This document shows, in pieces, positions 1-8,782 of a stretch of DNA of 46,123 nt (position 1 is the stretch's first letter; each line of letters opens with the position of its first letter). The DNA lies in contig NZ_QMFA01000054.1 in NCBI RefSeq assembly GCF_003285005.1, positions 1 to 46,123 of the forward strand, written 5' to 3'. The position numbers and the translations under genes were made by a program. Source of the stretch: Paenibacillus sp. YN15. Its GTDB lineage: Bacteria; Bacillota; Bacilli; Paenibacillales; NBRC-103111. Below the pieces are notes generated by a model. It searched no databases. It worked only from the letters and a program-made list of their open reading frames with translations, and was not told where the DNA came from.

Positions 1-627
1 CGCTTTACTCGTCGATCAATTCCCGTTTGTGCTCGACGAGTTTTAGGACCTTTTGGTCCTTTTCCATGGGGAACGAATTTACGAGACGTTGTACTAGGGC
101 GTATGCAGACTCCGAGGGGAGCAGCTAAGGCCCGAATTTTCGTTCCAGGCAAGGCACTTTTGCGTGAGTTCACCGGGGGGACGTCAAGCGAAAGTAACGA
201 TAGCTCGGGGCGAAAGGAAAGTGAAAGATGCCCTTAAGCAGGTTTGCATACACGCCCTGGTGCAGCCCTGCGGAAATGTCCTGCGGATAAATCGGCCAGC
301 AGCCGATCATCATGAGGTGAGGCAGGAAGCGAAGGCTTCGGCAGTGGAGCACGAATCCCCCTGAATGATAGCGAACAGCAAATGTATGCTATTTGGAAAA
401 GGGATGGAAAAATCCCGAAATAGCGATCATAAAATGTACGCTAAACGAGAAAATGAGCCTCGAATCCGCCTGAAATGGGCAAATAGCATCCCTTTTATGT
501 ACGCTATTTGGCAATTATCAAGCGATATAGTGAAATAGCGTACATTGTTTGACGCTTACATGAGCAGCGCTCCACCGCAGCCTCCCCTCCCGGCCCCTGC
601 TCCGGCATGCGCCCGTTGGATCAGAGG
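1..627. other. Gene-free left edge; possible structured RNA at about 150-360
   Basis: No convincing protein gene was found. The stretch from about 150 to 360 has several short GAAA-type tetraloop-like hairpins (for example around 190-230) and one hairpin near 328-342, which look more like a folded RNA than coding sequence. I could not assign it to a known RNA family. It may be a remnant of a group II intron or simply unrelated intergenic DNA. From about 371 to 565 the sequence changes to an AT-richer repeat, listed separately. Confidence 0.3.
371..565. repeat. Dispersed intergenic repeat, copy 1 (TAGCGTACATT type)
   Basis: The motif ATGTAYGCTATTTGG occurs near 379 and 497, with a shorter version near 433. 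The inverse motif AATAGCGTACATTGTTTG lies at 534-551. The last part, including GCTTACATG, is nearly identical to 29162-29190. Direct and inverted copies of one short motif in AT-rich spacers suggest a small palindromic repeat family scattered through this genome. Confidence 0.6.
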
Positions 628-630
628 CTA

Positions 631-1997
631 GTGCACAATGGCTGAATTATCCAATGACTGTGAATCTATGATAAACTGAGATACAAATAGATTCATAGGA
701 TAGGATGGCCAAGTCATGAATAAACAAACAGCTATTACAATCGTATTAAGCGATCGGCAACGAAATGTACTGGAAAAGATGGCAAAAGGAACACATACGC
801 CGCTGCATTTTATCGAACGAGCGAACATCATTTTACTGGCTGAACAAGCTGTCAACAATTGTGAAATGGCTCGCCGTCTAAGCCTTAGTATCGATACCGT
901 AAAACGGTGGAGAAAGCGTTGGTCTACCTTTGCGGAGGAACTTCACCAAGTAGAAAACAATCGTCCACATGCGCTGAAATCCAAGATAGAAGCGGCTTTA
1001 ACCGATGAACAACGGGCTGGAAGACCGTCCACATTTACAGCCGAGGAAATCGCCCATCTCATGACATTAGCCTGCCAAACACCCGAAAGCTTGAACCTGC
1101 CATTTAGCCATTGGACTCCCGGTTTGCTTGCTCGTGAAGCGGTAAGCCGCGGCATCATTTCCTCCATTTCGACGCGTCAGGTCGGGCGTTTTTTAAAACG
1201 AGGCGGATTTGAAGCCTCATCAAGTCAAGGGATGGCTCAATCCGAAGATCGATGATCTCGAACTGCACAAACAACAAGTGAAACAGGTTTGCGACACTTA
1301 TAAGGAAGCATCGGAACTCGCCGGCAAAGGGGTCCACGTTCTATGCACCGATGAAAAAACGGGTATTCAGGCGTTAGAACGCGCACATGTCACGAAGCCG
1401 ATGAAACCAGGGCGAGTGGAGCGCGTCGAGCAGGAATACATCCGGCATGGCACAACCAGTCTTACGGCTACACGTGATGTTGTCACAGGCAAGTTGATCG
1501 TTCCGATGATCCAAGCGACACGCAATGAAACGGATTACGTGGAGCATATCCGACAAGTTGTCCGTCTGGATCCTTCTGCTTCTTACCTGTTCATTATGGA
1601 TCAATTGAACACGCATAAGTCCGAGTCCCTTGTCCGTTTCGTAGCTGCGGAGTGCGGCATATCGGAAGAAGGACTTGGCGAAAAGGGGAAGTTCGGTGTT
1701 CTGAAAACCATGGAATCCCGCGCTGCGTTTCTCACCGATCCTACCCATCGTATTCGTGTCATTTACACGCCTAAGCACTCTTCTTGGTTAAACCAAATTG
1801 AATGTTGGTTTAGCATTCTCTCACGCCGTTTGCTGAATAAACGCGCTAGCTTTGTGTCTGTTGAAGATTTGCAACAACGTATTGCAGCCTTTATTGCATA
1901 CTACAACGAGCATCTGGCCAAGCCCTTTCGTTGGACCTATGCAGGAAAACTCTTGAAAATGTAGTTTCTATAGTGCGTTAGTTACGCCATTGTGCAC
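631..1997 (+). mobile_element. IS630-family insertion sequence, complete
   Basis: The element is bounded by perfect 12-bp terminal inverted repeats, GTGCACAATGGC at 631-642 and GCCATTGTGCAC at 1986-1997. Each end is flanked by the dinucleotide TA (629-630 and 1998-1999), the expected target duplication of IS630/Tc1/mariner elements. It carries one transposase gene split over two overlapping frames. The ends are intact, so the copy is recent or still mobilisable. It sits in an intergenic region upstream of nothing obvious and does not break a recognisable gene. Confidence 0.9.
716..1964 (+). CDS. IS630-family transposase, read in two frames (frameshift near 1199)
   Basis: The first frame (716-1255, 179 residues) carries the N-terminal helix-turn-helix half. 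It has a first winged-helix region around SLSIDTVKRWRKRW and the typical ISTRQVGRFLK end. The second frame (about 1200-1964) begins EADLKPHQVKGWLNP and contains the DDE catalytic domain: first Asp in LCTDEKTG, second in FIMDQLNTHK, and the Glu in SSWLNQIECWFS. Joining the frames at the TTTTTTAAAAC run (1189-1199) with a +1 shift restores the family consensus GRFLKEADLKPHQ. This is either programmed frameshifting, as reported for some IS630 members, or a one-base insertion that inactivated the gene. The joined product would be about 415 residues. All three catalytic residues are present. Confidence 0.85.
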
Positions 1998-2090
1998 TAG
2001 GAAATACGGGCCATAGCCGGGAGGGCATAAGAAGCGCTGCCGGATGCGGCAGGTTCGTATCCCCGTTTCGTTCCTTTGGCTCTGCAAGGG

Positions 2091-2129
2091 AAAACTCGGC
2101 TGTGCGTAATCGTTGGATCGGCACAGCCG
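2091..2129 (-). terminator. Rho-independent terminator of the sugar/oxidoreductase operon
   Basis: Read on the minus strand, a 9-bp perfect stem (CGGCTGTGC / GCACAGCCG, plus-strand positions 2097-2105 and 2121-2129) is followed by a short T run at 2091-2094. It lies about 75 bp beyond the stop of the FAD oxidoreductase at 2205. Confidence 0.65.
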
Positions 2130-2204
2130 GTTTGAGGGGTCTTCTCCGAAATGTCATCGGTCTTCGGTGCGGCGGGAACCGCAGCATGAGCGGCTAGTGA
2201 AGCA

Positions 2205-5132
2205 TCAGCTGCGGTCTGCCGCCAGCTCCCGGCGGGCGGTCTCCCGGAAGAAGACGTGTTTGTCGCGCAGGAAGGCGGACAGCGCCTCCCGGCCCTTGGC
2301 GCTGCCGCAGCGGACGGCGGCCCGGGCCAGGCAAATTTCCGCGTGTGCCATCATATATTCGGCGTGGCCGACGGTGTGCAGCTCCAGAGCATAGCCGGTT
2401 ACGCCGTCTCTGGACAGCAGCATATCCAGGGCGGCCGCCAACCGGCTGTCCGCCCGCTCGGCAGCGGCAGCGGCAATAGCCAGCATCCGCGTGTAGAAGG
2501 GAAGCTGCGGCATATCCTCCCGCTCCTGATCGTAGATGAACATCCACGGATGCTCGGGGCCGTAGCCTTCCGTTTCGGAGATCAGACGGGCCAACGCTTC
2601 CACAGGAGCATCATGGCCGGAGCGTCCGGCGAACATAACCAGCCTGTTCACAAGCGTGAAGTCATCGCCGAAATATTTGCCCCAGCGGAACTGGCCGCTG
2701 TACATATTCTGCATGGGCAGGGTGCGGTGCCGTCCGGCGGCAATGGCCTCCGCCAGCAGCCGGGCAATATCCTCGCCGCCCAGCTCGGAGCCGAACCATG
2801 CCAGCCCATGGGGAACGAAGCCGCGCCGGCCGGAGCGGTACAGCTCCTCCAGCGCCGGCAGCGCCTTCTCCGCCGGGCGGCGCAGCAGAGCCAGAAGGGC
2901 CGCCTCGTCTCCGTCGGCGGTCTGCTCCGCCAGCTCCCCGGCATCCGGCGGCTCCGGAGCGGAGAAGGCCCAATCCGGGAGAATCTCCAGCTCCCGCAGC
3001 TTCTCCTGCAGGGCGGGCAGGTCGATCTCCCGGACGCCGCAGCCCCGGGCCGCCGTCATGGAGGCAGCCAGGCCGATGGCGTAGCCGGCATTCTTAATGT
3101 CTGCATTCATCCGGCAGAAGCTGGTGGCATCCCGCTCGCCGGACATGGCCTTGGAGGCGACCAGCAGGCCTTCTACCCCGCGGGGAATAAAGCAGCCGTA
3201 GGGAATCCGCAGCCGGATTTCCTGCCCGGCGCCCAATCCCCCCAGCCGCGCCAGCGGGGAGGAGGTGAAGGCGTGGCTGTCCGCCCGGGTATTGGCCACA
3301 GCGATCACATCGTCATATACTTTGTTGTCCAAAATGTCGCGCAAGGTTAAGTAATGCTCCCCCAGCACCCGCCTGGATTCGCGGACAGTAACCATGGGCG
3401 AGATATGGTGGGGGGAGTTCCGGTAATGCCCGTCCCGGATGGCCCGCAGCCGCTCCGAATAGCGGTCCGGCCAGCAAATCCCACGGTCATTGTAGTAGCG
3501 GTTCATCAGGTAGCTGGGAACCGGATACAGCTCCATGCCCCACAGGCTGTAGCTCTGCACCATGCCGGTTTCCTCGTCGCCAATCTCATAGTCCGCCCCG
3601 GCGAAGCCGATCATGTCCGCATTGCCGGTGGTATCGATGGTAACTGCAGCCCGCACTGCAAACAGGCCGTCTTCATTGGCGGCAATAACCCCTTGCACCC
3701 GGTTGCCCTCCATCAGGGCCCCGCAGGCAATAGTGCCGGAAAAGACGGACACCTCATGACTCCTGGCGCAGTCGTTCAGGAAAGTGGCGTAGGGAACGCC
3801 GCCCTGCTCCTTCAGCTCCCGCTTGGTCTGGGCGAAGGCGTTGGACAATTCCCCGGCCTTGCTGCTGATGCCGCGGCGGTAGCCGTCGTAATAATCAATG
3901 ACCCGCCCTACGGTATGGGTGCCGCCGAACAGGGAGTGAACCTCCAAAGCTGCTACCTTGCGGCCTGCTTCCGCCGCCGCCAGCATGGCCATGCCGCCGC
4001 CTGCGCCCACGCCAATCACGCATACATCCGCAGCGGCGGCCACAGGCAGGCAGGGAGCCAGCATACGGTCGGGAATCCGGTACAGCTCCACAGGCAGGCC
4101 GTCATCCTCGTAGACCGCCAGTTCCCCGATGTTGAACGGGAGCATTCCGCCCCGCAGAAGCAGCGTTTCATCCACTCCACCCTTCGGAGCTTCGTCCGCC
4201 TCAGTCCGGGGGGCGGCAGCGGCCCAATCGGCAATTTCCGCGGCCAGCTTCCAGGCATCGGCCACATGGCCCAGGCTGAAGCCCCAGGGGAGGGAGGGCA
4301 AGGCGCGGAGCCCTTCCAGATCCGCCGCCCCGGCCTCATCGCCGCCGACGATCAGGGCGTCATAAGCCAGGTGGCTGGTATGGGCCTCGGCAAAGCCGGG
4401 AGCATGTTTACGCAGGTAAGAAGAAATTTCCCAAGATTTGGATATGCGTTTCGTTTCCAATCTGCTGCGGGAGTCGAACAGGCTGCCCTCGTTATCCTCC
4501 TGGAAGGCAAATTCCACAAGAACCGTATCCTTGCGTGCAGACGGATGAAAGCGGAGGCTGCCCTGCACCAGCTTCAGTTCCTTCTCCGCACGGGAAAAAT
4601 CGAAATCCGCAGCAGCGGCAGGATTGGCCTGCTCCATATCCAATGCCGCATTCACCTGTACTGCGCCGTGGGCATAGGACCGTCCGTCCAGAAGACGGAA
4701 TAGCTGATGCCGTTCAGTGGCGTCCGCCACCCGACCTGCAGGCAGATGCACAACGCCCAAGGGGGTGCCCAGAACCACGCCGCTGATTTCCGCTCTGTTC
4801 CGGCTCACCCCTACGGGCACAGCGCCGTACAATACAGTCACCCCCGCCGCCTCCAGCTCGTCAATCAGCCATTGCCGCACCAGGCCGTCCGGCGCCTGGA
4901 TTTCCTGGTCATTGCGCATGGCAAAAAGCCGGGAAAGCCACTGGGGACACTCCAGATTGAGCTTCTCCTCCCCTGCCGGATCAATGAAGGTATGGTTATA
5001 GGCGGCGATTTCCCGCCCCGGGTATTCCCGCTTCTCGGTCAATACAACATTCAATCCCTGTTGGGCTGCCTGAATGGCCGCCATGCAGCCTGCCAGGCTG
5101 GCTCCGGTGATTACAAGATCGATTGGTTTCAT
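2205..5132 (-). CDS. Large FAD-dependent oxidoreductase with two Rossmann units
   Basis: This 975-residue protein is the last gene of the ABC-transport operon. Residues 5-40 read as a dinucleotide-binding start (VITGASLAG...VVLTEKREYPG). A second, more canonical FAD motif (VIGVGAGGGMAMLAAAEAG, about residue 370) is followed by the GG(T/M)xTxG-like loop typical of the FAD_oxidored family (PF12831). The family is commonly about 450-600 residues, so this looks like a fusion or internal duplication plus a roughly 250-residue alpha-helical C-terminal tail. Substrate is unknown. Position behind sugar permeases suggests oxidation of an imported carbohydrate or its derivative, which is inference. The start ATG at 5132 has a GGGGGA ribosome site. 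The first half lacks a strict GxGxxG, so its nucleotide binding may be altered. Confidence 0.8.
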   Translation of the reverse strand: MKPIDLVITGASLAGCMAAIQAAQQGLNVVLTEKREYPGREIAAYNHTFIDPAGEEKLNLECPQWLSRLFAMRNDQEIQAPDGLVRQWLIDELEAAGVTVLYGAVPVGVSRNRAEISGVVLGTPLGVVHLPAGRVADATERHQLFRLLDGRSYAHGAVQVNAALDMEQANPAAAADFDFSRAEKELKLVQGSLRFHPSARKDTVLVEFAFQEDNEGSLFDSRSRLETKRISKSWEISSYLRKHAPGFAEAHTSHLAYDALIVGGDEAGAADLEGLRALPSLPWGFSLGHVADAWKLAAEIADWAAAAPRTEADEAPKGGVDETLLLRGGMLPFNIGELAVYEDDGLPVELYRIPDRMLAPCLPVAAAADVCVIGVGAGGGMAMLAAAEAGRKVAALEVHSLFGGTHTVGRVIDYYDGYRRGISSKAGELSNAFAQTKRELKEQGGVPYATFLNDCARSHEVSVFSGTIACGALMEGNRVQGVIAANEDGLFAVRAAVTIDTTGNADMIGFAGADYEIGDEETGMVQSYSLWGMELYPVPSYLMNRYYNDRGICWPDRYSERLRAIRDGHYRNSPHHISPMVTVRESRRVLGEHYLTLRDILDNKVYDDVIAVANTRADSHAFTSSPLARLGGLGAGQEIRLRIPYGCFIPRGVEGLLVASKAMSGERDATSFCRMNADIKNAGYAIGLAASMTAARGCGVREIDLPALQEKLRELEILPDWAFSAPEPPDAGELAEQTADGDEAALLALLRRPAEKALPALEELYRSGRRGFVPHGLAWFGSELGGEDIARLLAEAIAAGRHRTLPMQNMYSGQFRWGKYFGDDFTLVNRLVMFAGRSGHDAPVEALARLISETEGYGPEHPWMFIYDQEREDMPQLPFYTRMLAIAAAAAERADSRLAAALDMLLSRDGVTGYALELHTVGHAEYMMAHAEICLARAAVRCGSAKGREALSAFLRDKHVFFRETARRELAADRS

Positions 5133-5159
5133 GATTACATCCCCCTATGAATAGAATAT

Positions 5160-5178
5160 GGCTGCCGGGAAGGCAGCC
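5160..5178 (-). other. Intercistronic hairpin between permease and oxidoreductase genes
   Basis: A perfect 7-bp inverted repeat (GGCTGCC / GGCAGCC) with a 5-base loop lies in the 59-bp gap between the second permease and the oxidoreductase. No T run follows. It may stabilise the upstream mRNA or reduce downstream expression. Confidence 0.5.
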
Positions 5179-5191
5179 ATAGAATGTTCTC

Positions 5192-6148
5192 TTAACCCTT
5201 GACGGCGCCAATGGTAAGACCCTTGACGAAATATTTTTGCAGGAATGGATACACTAGAATAATTGGTCCGATACCGACAATAGCCATGGCCATGCGCACA
5301 GTCTCTGTAGGAATCCGCTCCAGCTCCTGGCCGACTACCGAAGCGTCCACCATGCCGGAGTTCAAATATTGAACCTCGGTGATTACCTTATACATTAGAT
5401 ATTGCAAGCTCACCAGCTTGTTGTTGCTGATAAAAATCATACTCGTGTACCAATCGTTCCAGTAGCGCAAGGTTTGGAACAAGCCGATGGTAGCCAGCAC
5501 GGGAAGGGAGAGCGGCAGGATAATCCGCAGATAAATCCGCATCTCGCTGGCGCCGTCAATCTTGGCCGATTCGATCAGCGCCGCAGGTATGGTATTGGTG
5601 AAGAAAATCCGCATGATGATCAGGTTGAACGGAGAGATCAGCAAGGGAATAATCAGCGCCCACAGGGTGTTCTTCAGACCGGCCCCGCTGTAGAGCAGAT
5701 ACCAGGGCACCAGGCCGCCGTGGAACAGCATGGTGAAGAAGACGAAGAAGGCCATAAAATTCCGGTACGGCAGATCCCGGCGGGACAAGGGATAGGCGAA
5801 CATGGATGAAAATATCAGGCTTAGGGTGGTTCCCAAAACAGTCACCAATGCGGAAATCCCGTATCCGCGGAAAATTTTGTCGGCATCCTTAAATAAATAT
5901 TCATAGGAGTAAAGGGTAAACTTTTGGGGAATCAGGTTGTACCCGAACTCCAGAATCTCCTTTTCCCCGGTTAAGGAAACGGAAATGACCAGCAGGAACG
6001 GGAAGAAACAGGCGATGGTCAGAAGGATGAAAAGCAGATTCAGAACCAGGTTGGCCGGCATCGACACGGCGCTGGCGTCATAAAACTTTTTTTTCTTGCG
6101 AACCATCGGTGCGGCTCCGGCCGCTGCTTCCGATATACTTTTTGCCAT
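5192..6148 (-). CDS. Carbohydrate ABC transporter permease, LplC/YtcP type
   Basis: This 318-residue integral membrane protein is the second permease of a CUT1-type sugar importer. It has about six hydrophobic segments, beginning with LNLLFILLTIACFFPFLLVI. The EAA loop that contacts the ATPase is present as ESAKIDGASEMRIYLRIILP, about 110 residues from the C terminus. The C-terminal KGLTIGAVKG end is typical of the LplC family. The start ATG at 6148 has a strong TAGGAGGTG ribosome site. It lies 13 bp after the first permease and is clearly cotranscribed. No ATPase gene is present; such transporters commonly share a genome-wide MsmX-like ATPase. Confidence 0.92.
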   Translation of the reverse strand: MAKSISEAAAGAAPMVRKKKKFYDASAVSMPANLVLNLLFILLTIACFFPFLLVISVSLTGEKEILEFGYNLIPQKFTLYSYEYLFKDADKIFRGYGISALVTVLGTTLSLIFSSMFAYPLSRRDLPYRNFMAFFVFFTMLFHGGLVPWYLLYSGAGLKNTLWALIIPLLISPFNLIIMRIFFTNTIPAALIESAKIDGASEMRIYLRIILPLSLPVLATIGLFQTLRYWNDWYTSMIFISNNKLVSLQYLMYKVITEVQYLNSGMVDASVVGQELERIPTETVRMAMAIVGIGPIILVYPFLQKYFVKGLTIGAVKG

Positions 6149-6161
6149 GATGTCGCACCTC

Positions 6162-7085
6162 CTAGAATAATGCGTTTTCCGAATTTATTTTGCGTACAAT
6201 CGCGTTGGTAGTCAGCACCAGGATCAGGCCAATGACGGATTGGTAGAACCCTGCGGCCGCCGACATGCCCACATTGCCGTTCTGCAGGAAGGAACGGTAT
6301 ACGAAGGTATCGATTACATTCGTTGTCGATTGAAGAGGACCGCTGTTCAGCGGAATTTGGTAGAACAGGCCGAAGTCGGCATTGAAGATTTTGCCAACGT
6401 CGAGAATGAACAGGATGGTAATTACCGGCAGCATCAAGGGAATGGTGATGCTCTTAATCTGCTGCCACTTGGTTGCTCCGTCGATAATGGCCGCCTCATA
6501 ATATTCGTGGTCAATGGATACCAGCGAGGCCAGATAAACCACCATGGAGTAGCCGATGCCTTTCCACAGGTGAACAATAGGCAGAATGTAAATCCATGCC
6601 TTGGGCGTGCTGTACCAGGACAAGGGGTCAATGCCCAGGGGCTGAAGAATATTGGTATTTACATATCCTGAACCGCCGAAAAAAGCGTACACCAGATAAC
6701 TGACCACAACATAGGAAAGAAAATGGGGGAACAGCAGGCTGCTTTGATAAATTTTCGCCAATCGCCGGTTCAATACTTCATTAAGCGCGATGGCCAGCGT
6801 AATCGGGATAAGTGTTCCGCTGACGATGAAAAACAGGTTGTACAGGATGGTGTTTTTGGTGGCGTTCATGGCTTCGCCGGTGCTGAAGAGATATTGGAAG
6901 TTCTCCAGGCCGTTCCAGGGGCTGCCGAATATGCCCTTGGCGTATGCGTAATCCTTGAAGGCCACAATGACTCCGAACATGGGAATGTAGTTGTTGAAAA
7001 TCAGAATAGCAGTTGCGGGCAGCATCATGAGGTACAGCGCCCGGAATTTAGCCAAATTCCGAAAAAAACGGCTGGCATGCGCCAT
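6162..7085 (-). CDS. Carbohydrate ABC transporter permease, LplB type
   Basis: This 307-residue membrane protein is the first permease of the sugar importer. It opens with a basic stretch and a hydrophobic segment (LYLMMLPATAILIFNNYIP) typical of LplB/YtcP partners. The EAA-loop motif is seen as YEAAIIDGATKWQQIKSITI. Six membrane segments are apparent. The end, NAIVRKINSENALF, is characteristic of the family. The ATG at 7085 is preceded by AAGGAG with a 10-base spacer. It is placed between the binding-protein gene and the second permease in one operon. Confidence 0.92.
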   Translation of the reverse strand: MAHASRFFRNLAKFRALYLMMLPATAILIFNNYIPMFGVIVAFKDYAYAKGIFGSPWNGLENFQYLFSTGEAMNATKNTILYNLFFIVSGTLIPITLAIALNEVLNRRLAKIYQSSLLFPHFLSYVVVSYLVYAFFGGSGYVNTNILQPLGIDPLSWYSTPKAWIYILPIVHLWKGIGYSMVVYLASLVSIDHEYYEAAIIDGATKWQQIKSITIPLMLPVITILFILDVGKIFNADFGLFYQIPLNSGPLQSTTNVIDTFVYRSFLQNGNVGMSAAAGFYQSVIGLILVLTTNAIVRKINSENALF

Positions 7086-7118
7086 ATGGCTTCATCTCCT
7101 TCTCCACAGGTCTCTATA

Positions 7119-7167
7119 GGCGGCAGCAGGGATGAGCTTGGCATACGCCCATCCCCGACTGCCTGCC
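7119..7167 (-). other. Strong hairpin between binding-protein and permease genes
   Basis: On the minus strand, GGCAGGCAGTCGGGGATG pairs with CATCCCTGCTGCCGCC with few mismatches. There is no T run, so it is probably not a full terminator. Such stem-loops after a binding-protein gene commonly keep its transcript more abundant than that of the permeases. Confidence 0.6.
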
Positions 7168-7179
7168 GAAACGCTTTAA

Positions 7180-8706
7180 TTACTTTTTGTTCTTGAGGAA
7201 TTCATCCACTTGCTTCTGCTTCTCGGCGATGACCTTGTCCATACCCGCCTTCTTAAGCTTCTCAATATATTCCGGAAGCGCCTTGGCCGGGTCCAATACC
7301 CCGGTTCCCAGCCCGTCATTGTATTCCTTGTAAATATTGACGATGGCCGATTCTTCGTTTTTCACATTGGTGGCGTCATAGGTGAAGCCCAGCAGCGGGG
7401 AAACCTGCGCGCTCTTGTTGTACGCCTGGAACTTCTCCCATTTTTGGGGGTCCTCGTTATCGTACAGATAGTTCAGGAACTGGTTGCCGATCTTCCAGTT
7501 GATGCCGGGGGCATAATTGGCAGCCTGATCGGTTTTCTTGACTACATTGTCGCTGACCTTGGTATAGTGGGTTCCCTCGATACCCATAACCAGCGTGTTT
7601 AGAATCTCCTTGTCGCTGTGCAGCAGATTCAGGAGCATCATGGCCCGTTCCGGATTCTTGGAGGTTCTGGAAATGGAGGTCATGGCGCCGGCAGGACCTG
7701 TAGCGGCAACGTACGGGGTGGTAATATCCACCTGAACAAATTCATAGTTGCGGCTGGCGCTCATTTCCTTGTCCTTGCCCGGCTTCAGGCTTTGCCATTG
7801 GGCAAACAGCGTTCCTGCCTTCACATAGGCGGATGCGTCCGTCTGGGTGGTGGGGTCTTTTTGGAAGAAGCCCTTTTGGTTCCAGGAGCGCATCAATTCA
7901 TAGATTTCCCTGATTTCAGGAGTATCCCATTGGTTGAAAACTGTGGTGTCCTTGCCGATGGCGATGGCTCCGGGCACGTTCCGGTTGCCGATATACTCGA
8001 AGGGGGCGAATACCGGAATATTGCCTGTTCCCCAGAAGGGAACCACAGTGGCCGGCTCTTTCTCCTTGATGGTCTGCAGCATCGGCTCCAGATCCTTCAG
8101 GGTTTTAATCTTGGAGATATCGAAGCCGTATTTGTCCACCATGCCCTTATGCAGCACTACGCCTTGATGGGCGGCAATTTCCTTCTGCACCGGAACGGCG
8201 AAATACTTGCCGTTGATCTGGGAGCCCTGCAGCATAACCGGGTCTATGCTCTTCTTGATATCCTGGCCGTACTTGTCCAGGAGGCTGTTCAACTCCAGGA
8301 AGTTCCCGGCTGCGGCCTTGGCGCTGAAGCCGTCGGAGGCGGCAGTGAAGATCAGGTCGAAGGGTTCGTTGCCTGCTACCATCAAATTGATCTTCTGCGC
8401 CCAGCTGCCGTAATCCACGGGATAAAGCTTGATAGTGGCATTGATCTTGGGCTTCAGCAGCTCGTTCAGCTTGGCTTCCACTGCGGCCTGATCCTTCTGC
8501 TCGGAGCCGCCGGAATAGTAAAAGCTTAGCTCCACCGGCTTCAGATCAGCGGGATTAACAGTGGCGGCTGCCGTCGCTCCAGCGGATGCGGCCGGACTGG
8601 AAGTATTGCTTGCATTGCTGCTGTCATCGCTTCCGCATCCGGCTAAAACCGCGCCCATGGGAAGTGACAGCGCCAAGAGTGATGAAACCAGTTTTTTGTG
8701 TTTCAT
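7180..8706 (-). CDS. Extracellular solute-binding lipoprotein of the sugar importer (LplA-like)
   Basis: This 508-residue protein begins with a lipoprotein signal peptide (basic N terminus, hydrophobic core, lipobox VLAGC with the lipidated Cys at residue 24). A Ser/Ala/Thr-rich linker follows, and then a family-1 binding-protein fold. DUF3502-type or LplA-type sequence such as PFDLIFTAASDGFSAKAA is visible. It should capture a carbohydrate outside the cell for the two downstream permeases. The start at 8706 has a GGAGGGG ribosome site. Length and motifs fit the LplA family well. The sugar specificity cannot be read from sequence. Confidence 0.9.
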   Translation of the reverse strand: MKHKKLVSSLLALSLPMGAVLAGCGSDDSSNASNTSSPAASAGATAAATVNPADLKPVELSFYYSGGSEQKDQAAVEAKLNELLKPKINATIKLYPVDYGSWAQKINLMVAGNEPFDLIFTAASDGFSAKAAAGNFLELNSLLDKYGQDIKKSIDPVMLQGSQINGKYFAVPVQKEIAAHQGVVLHKGMVDKYGFDISKIKTLKDLEPMLQTIKEKEPATVVPFWGTGNIPVFAPFEYIGNRNVPGAIAIGKDTTVFNQWDTPEIREIYELMRSWNQKGFFQKDPTTQTDASAYVKAGTLFAQWQSLKPGKDKEMSASRNYEFVQVDITTPYVAATGPAGAMTSISRTSKNPERAMMLLNLLHSDKEILNTLVMGIEGTHYTKVSDNVVKKTDQAANYAPGINWKIGNQFLNYLYDNEDPQKWEKFQAYNKSAQVSPLLGFTYDATNVKNEESAIVNIYKEYNDGLGTGVLDPAKALPEYIEKLKKAGMDKVIAEKQKQVDEFLKNKK

Positions 8707-8744
8707 GATACCCCTCCGTATGTTTATTGATTGGCTACGGTTTC

Positions 8745-8773
8745 ATTATAGGATGGCCCGCCGGGGAAATGAA
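8745..8773 (-). promoter_or_regulatory. Promoter of the sugar-uptake operon
   Basis: On the minus strand a perfect -10 box TATAAT (plus 8745-8750) lies 39 bp upstream of the lipoprotein start. At the 17-base distance stands a poor -35, TTCATT (8768-8773). A good -10 with a weak -35 fits an activator-dependent promoter, plausibly driven by the adjacent AraC-type regulator. Confidence 0.5.
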
Positions 8774-8782
8774 TAAAGATAT

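Noticed and set aside
3354-4703. A 449-residue plus-strand ORF antisense to the FAD oxidoreductase
   Set aside because: The minus-strand frame has clear flavoprotein motifs; this frame has only low-complexity sequence.
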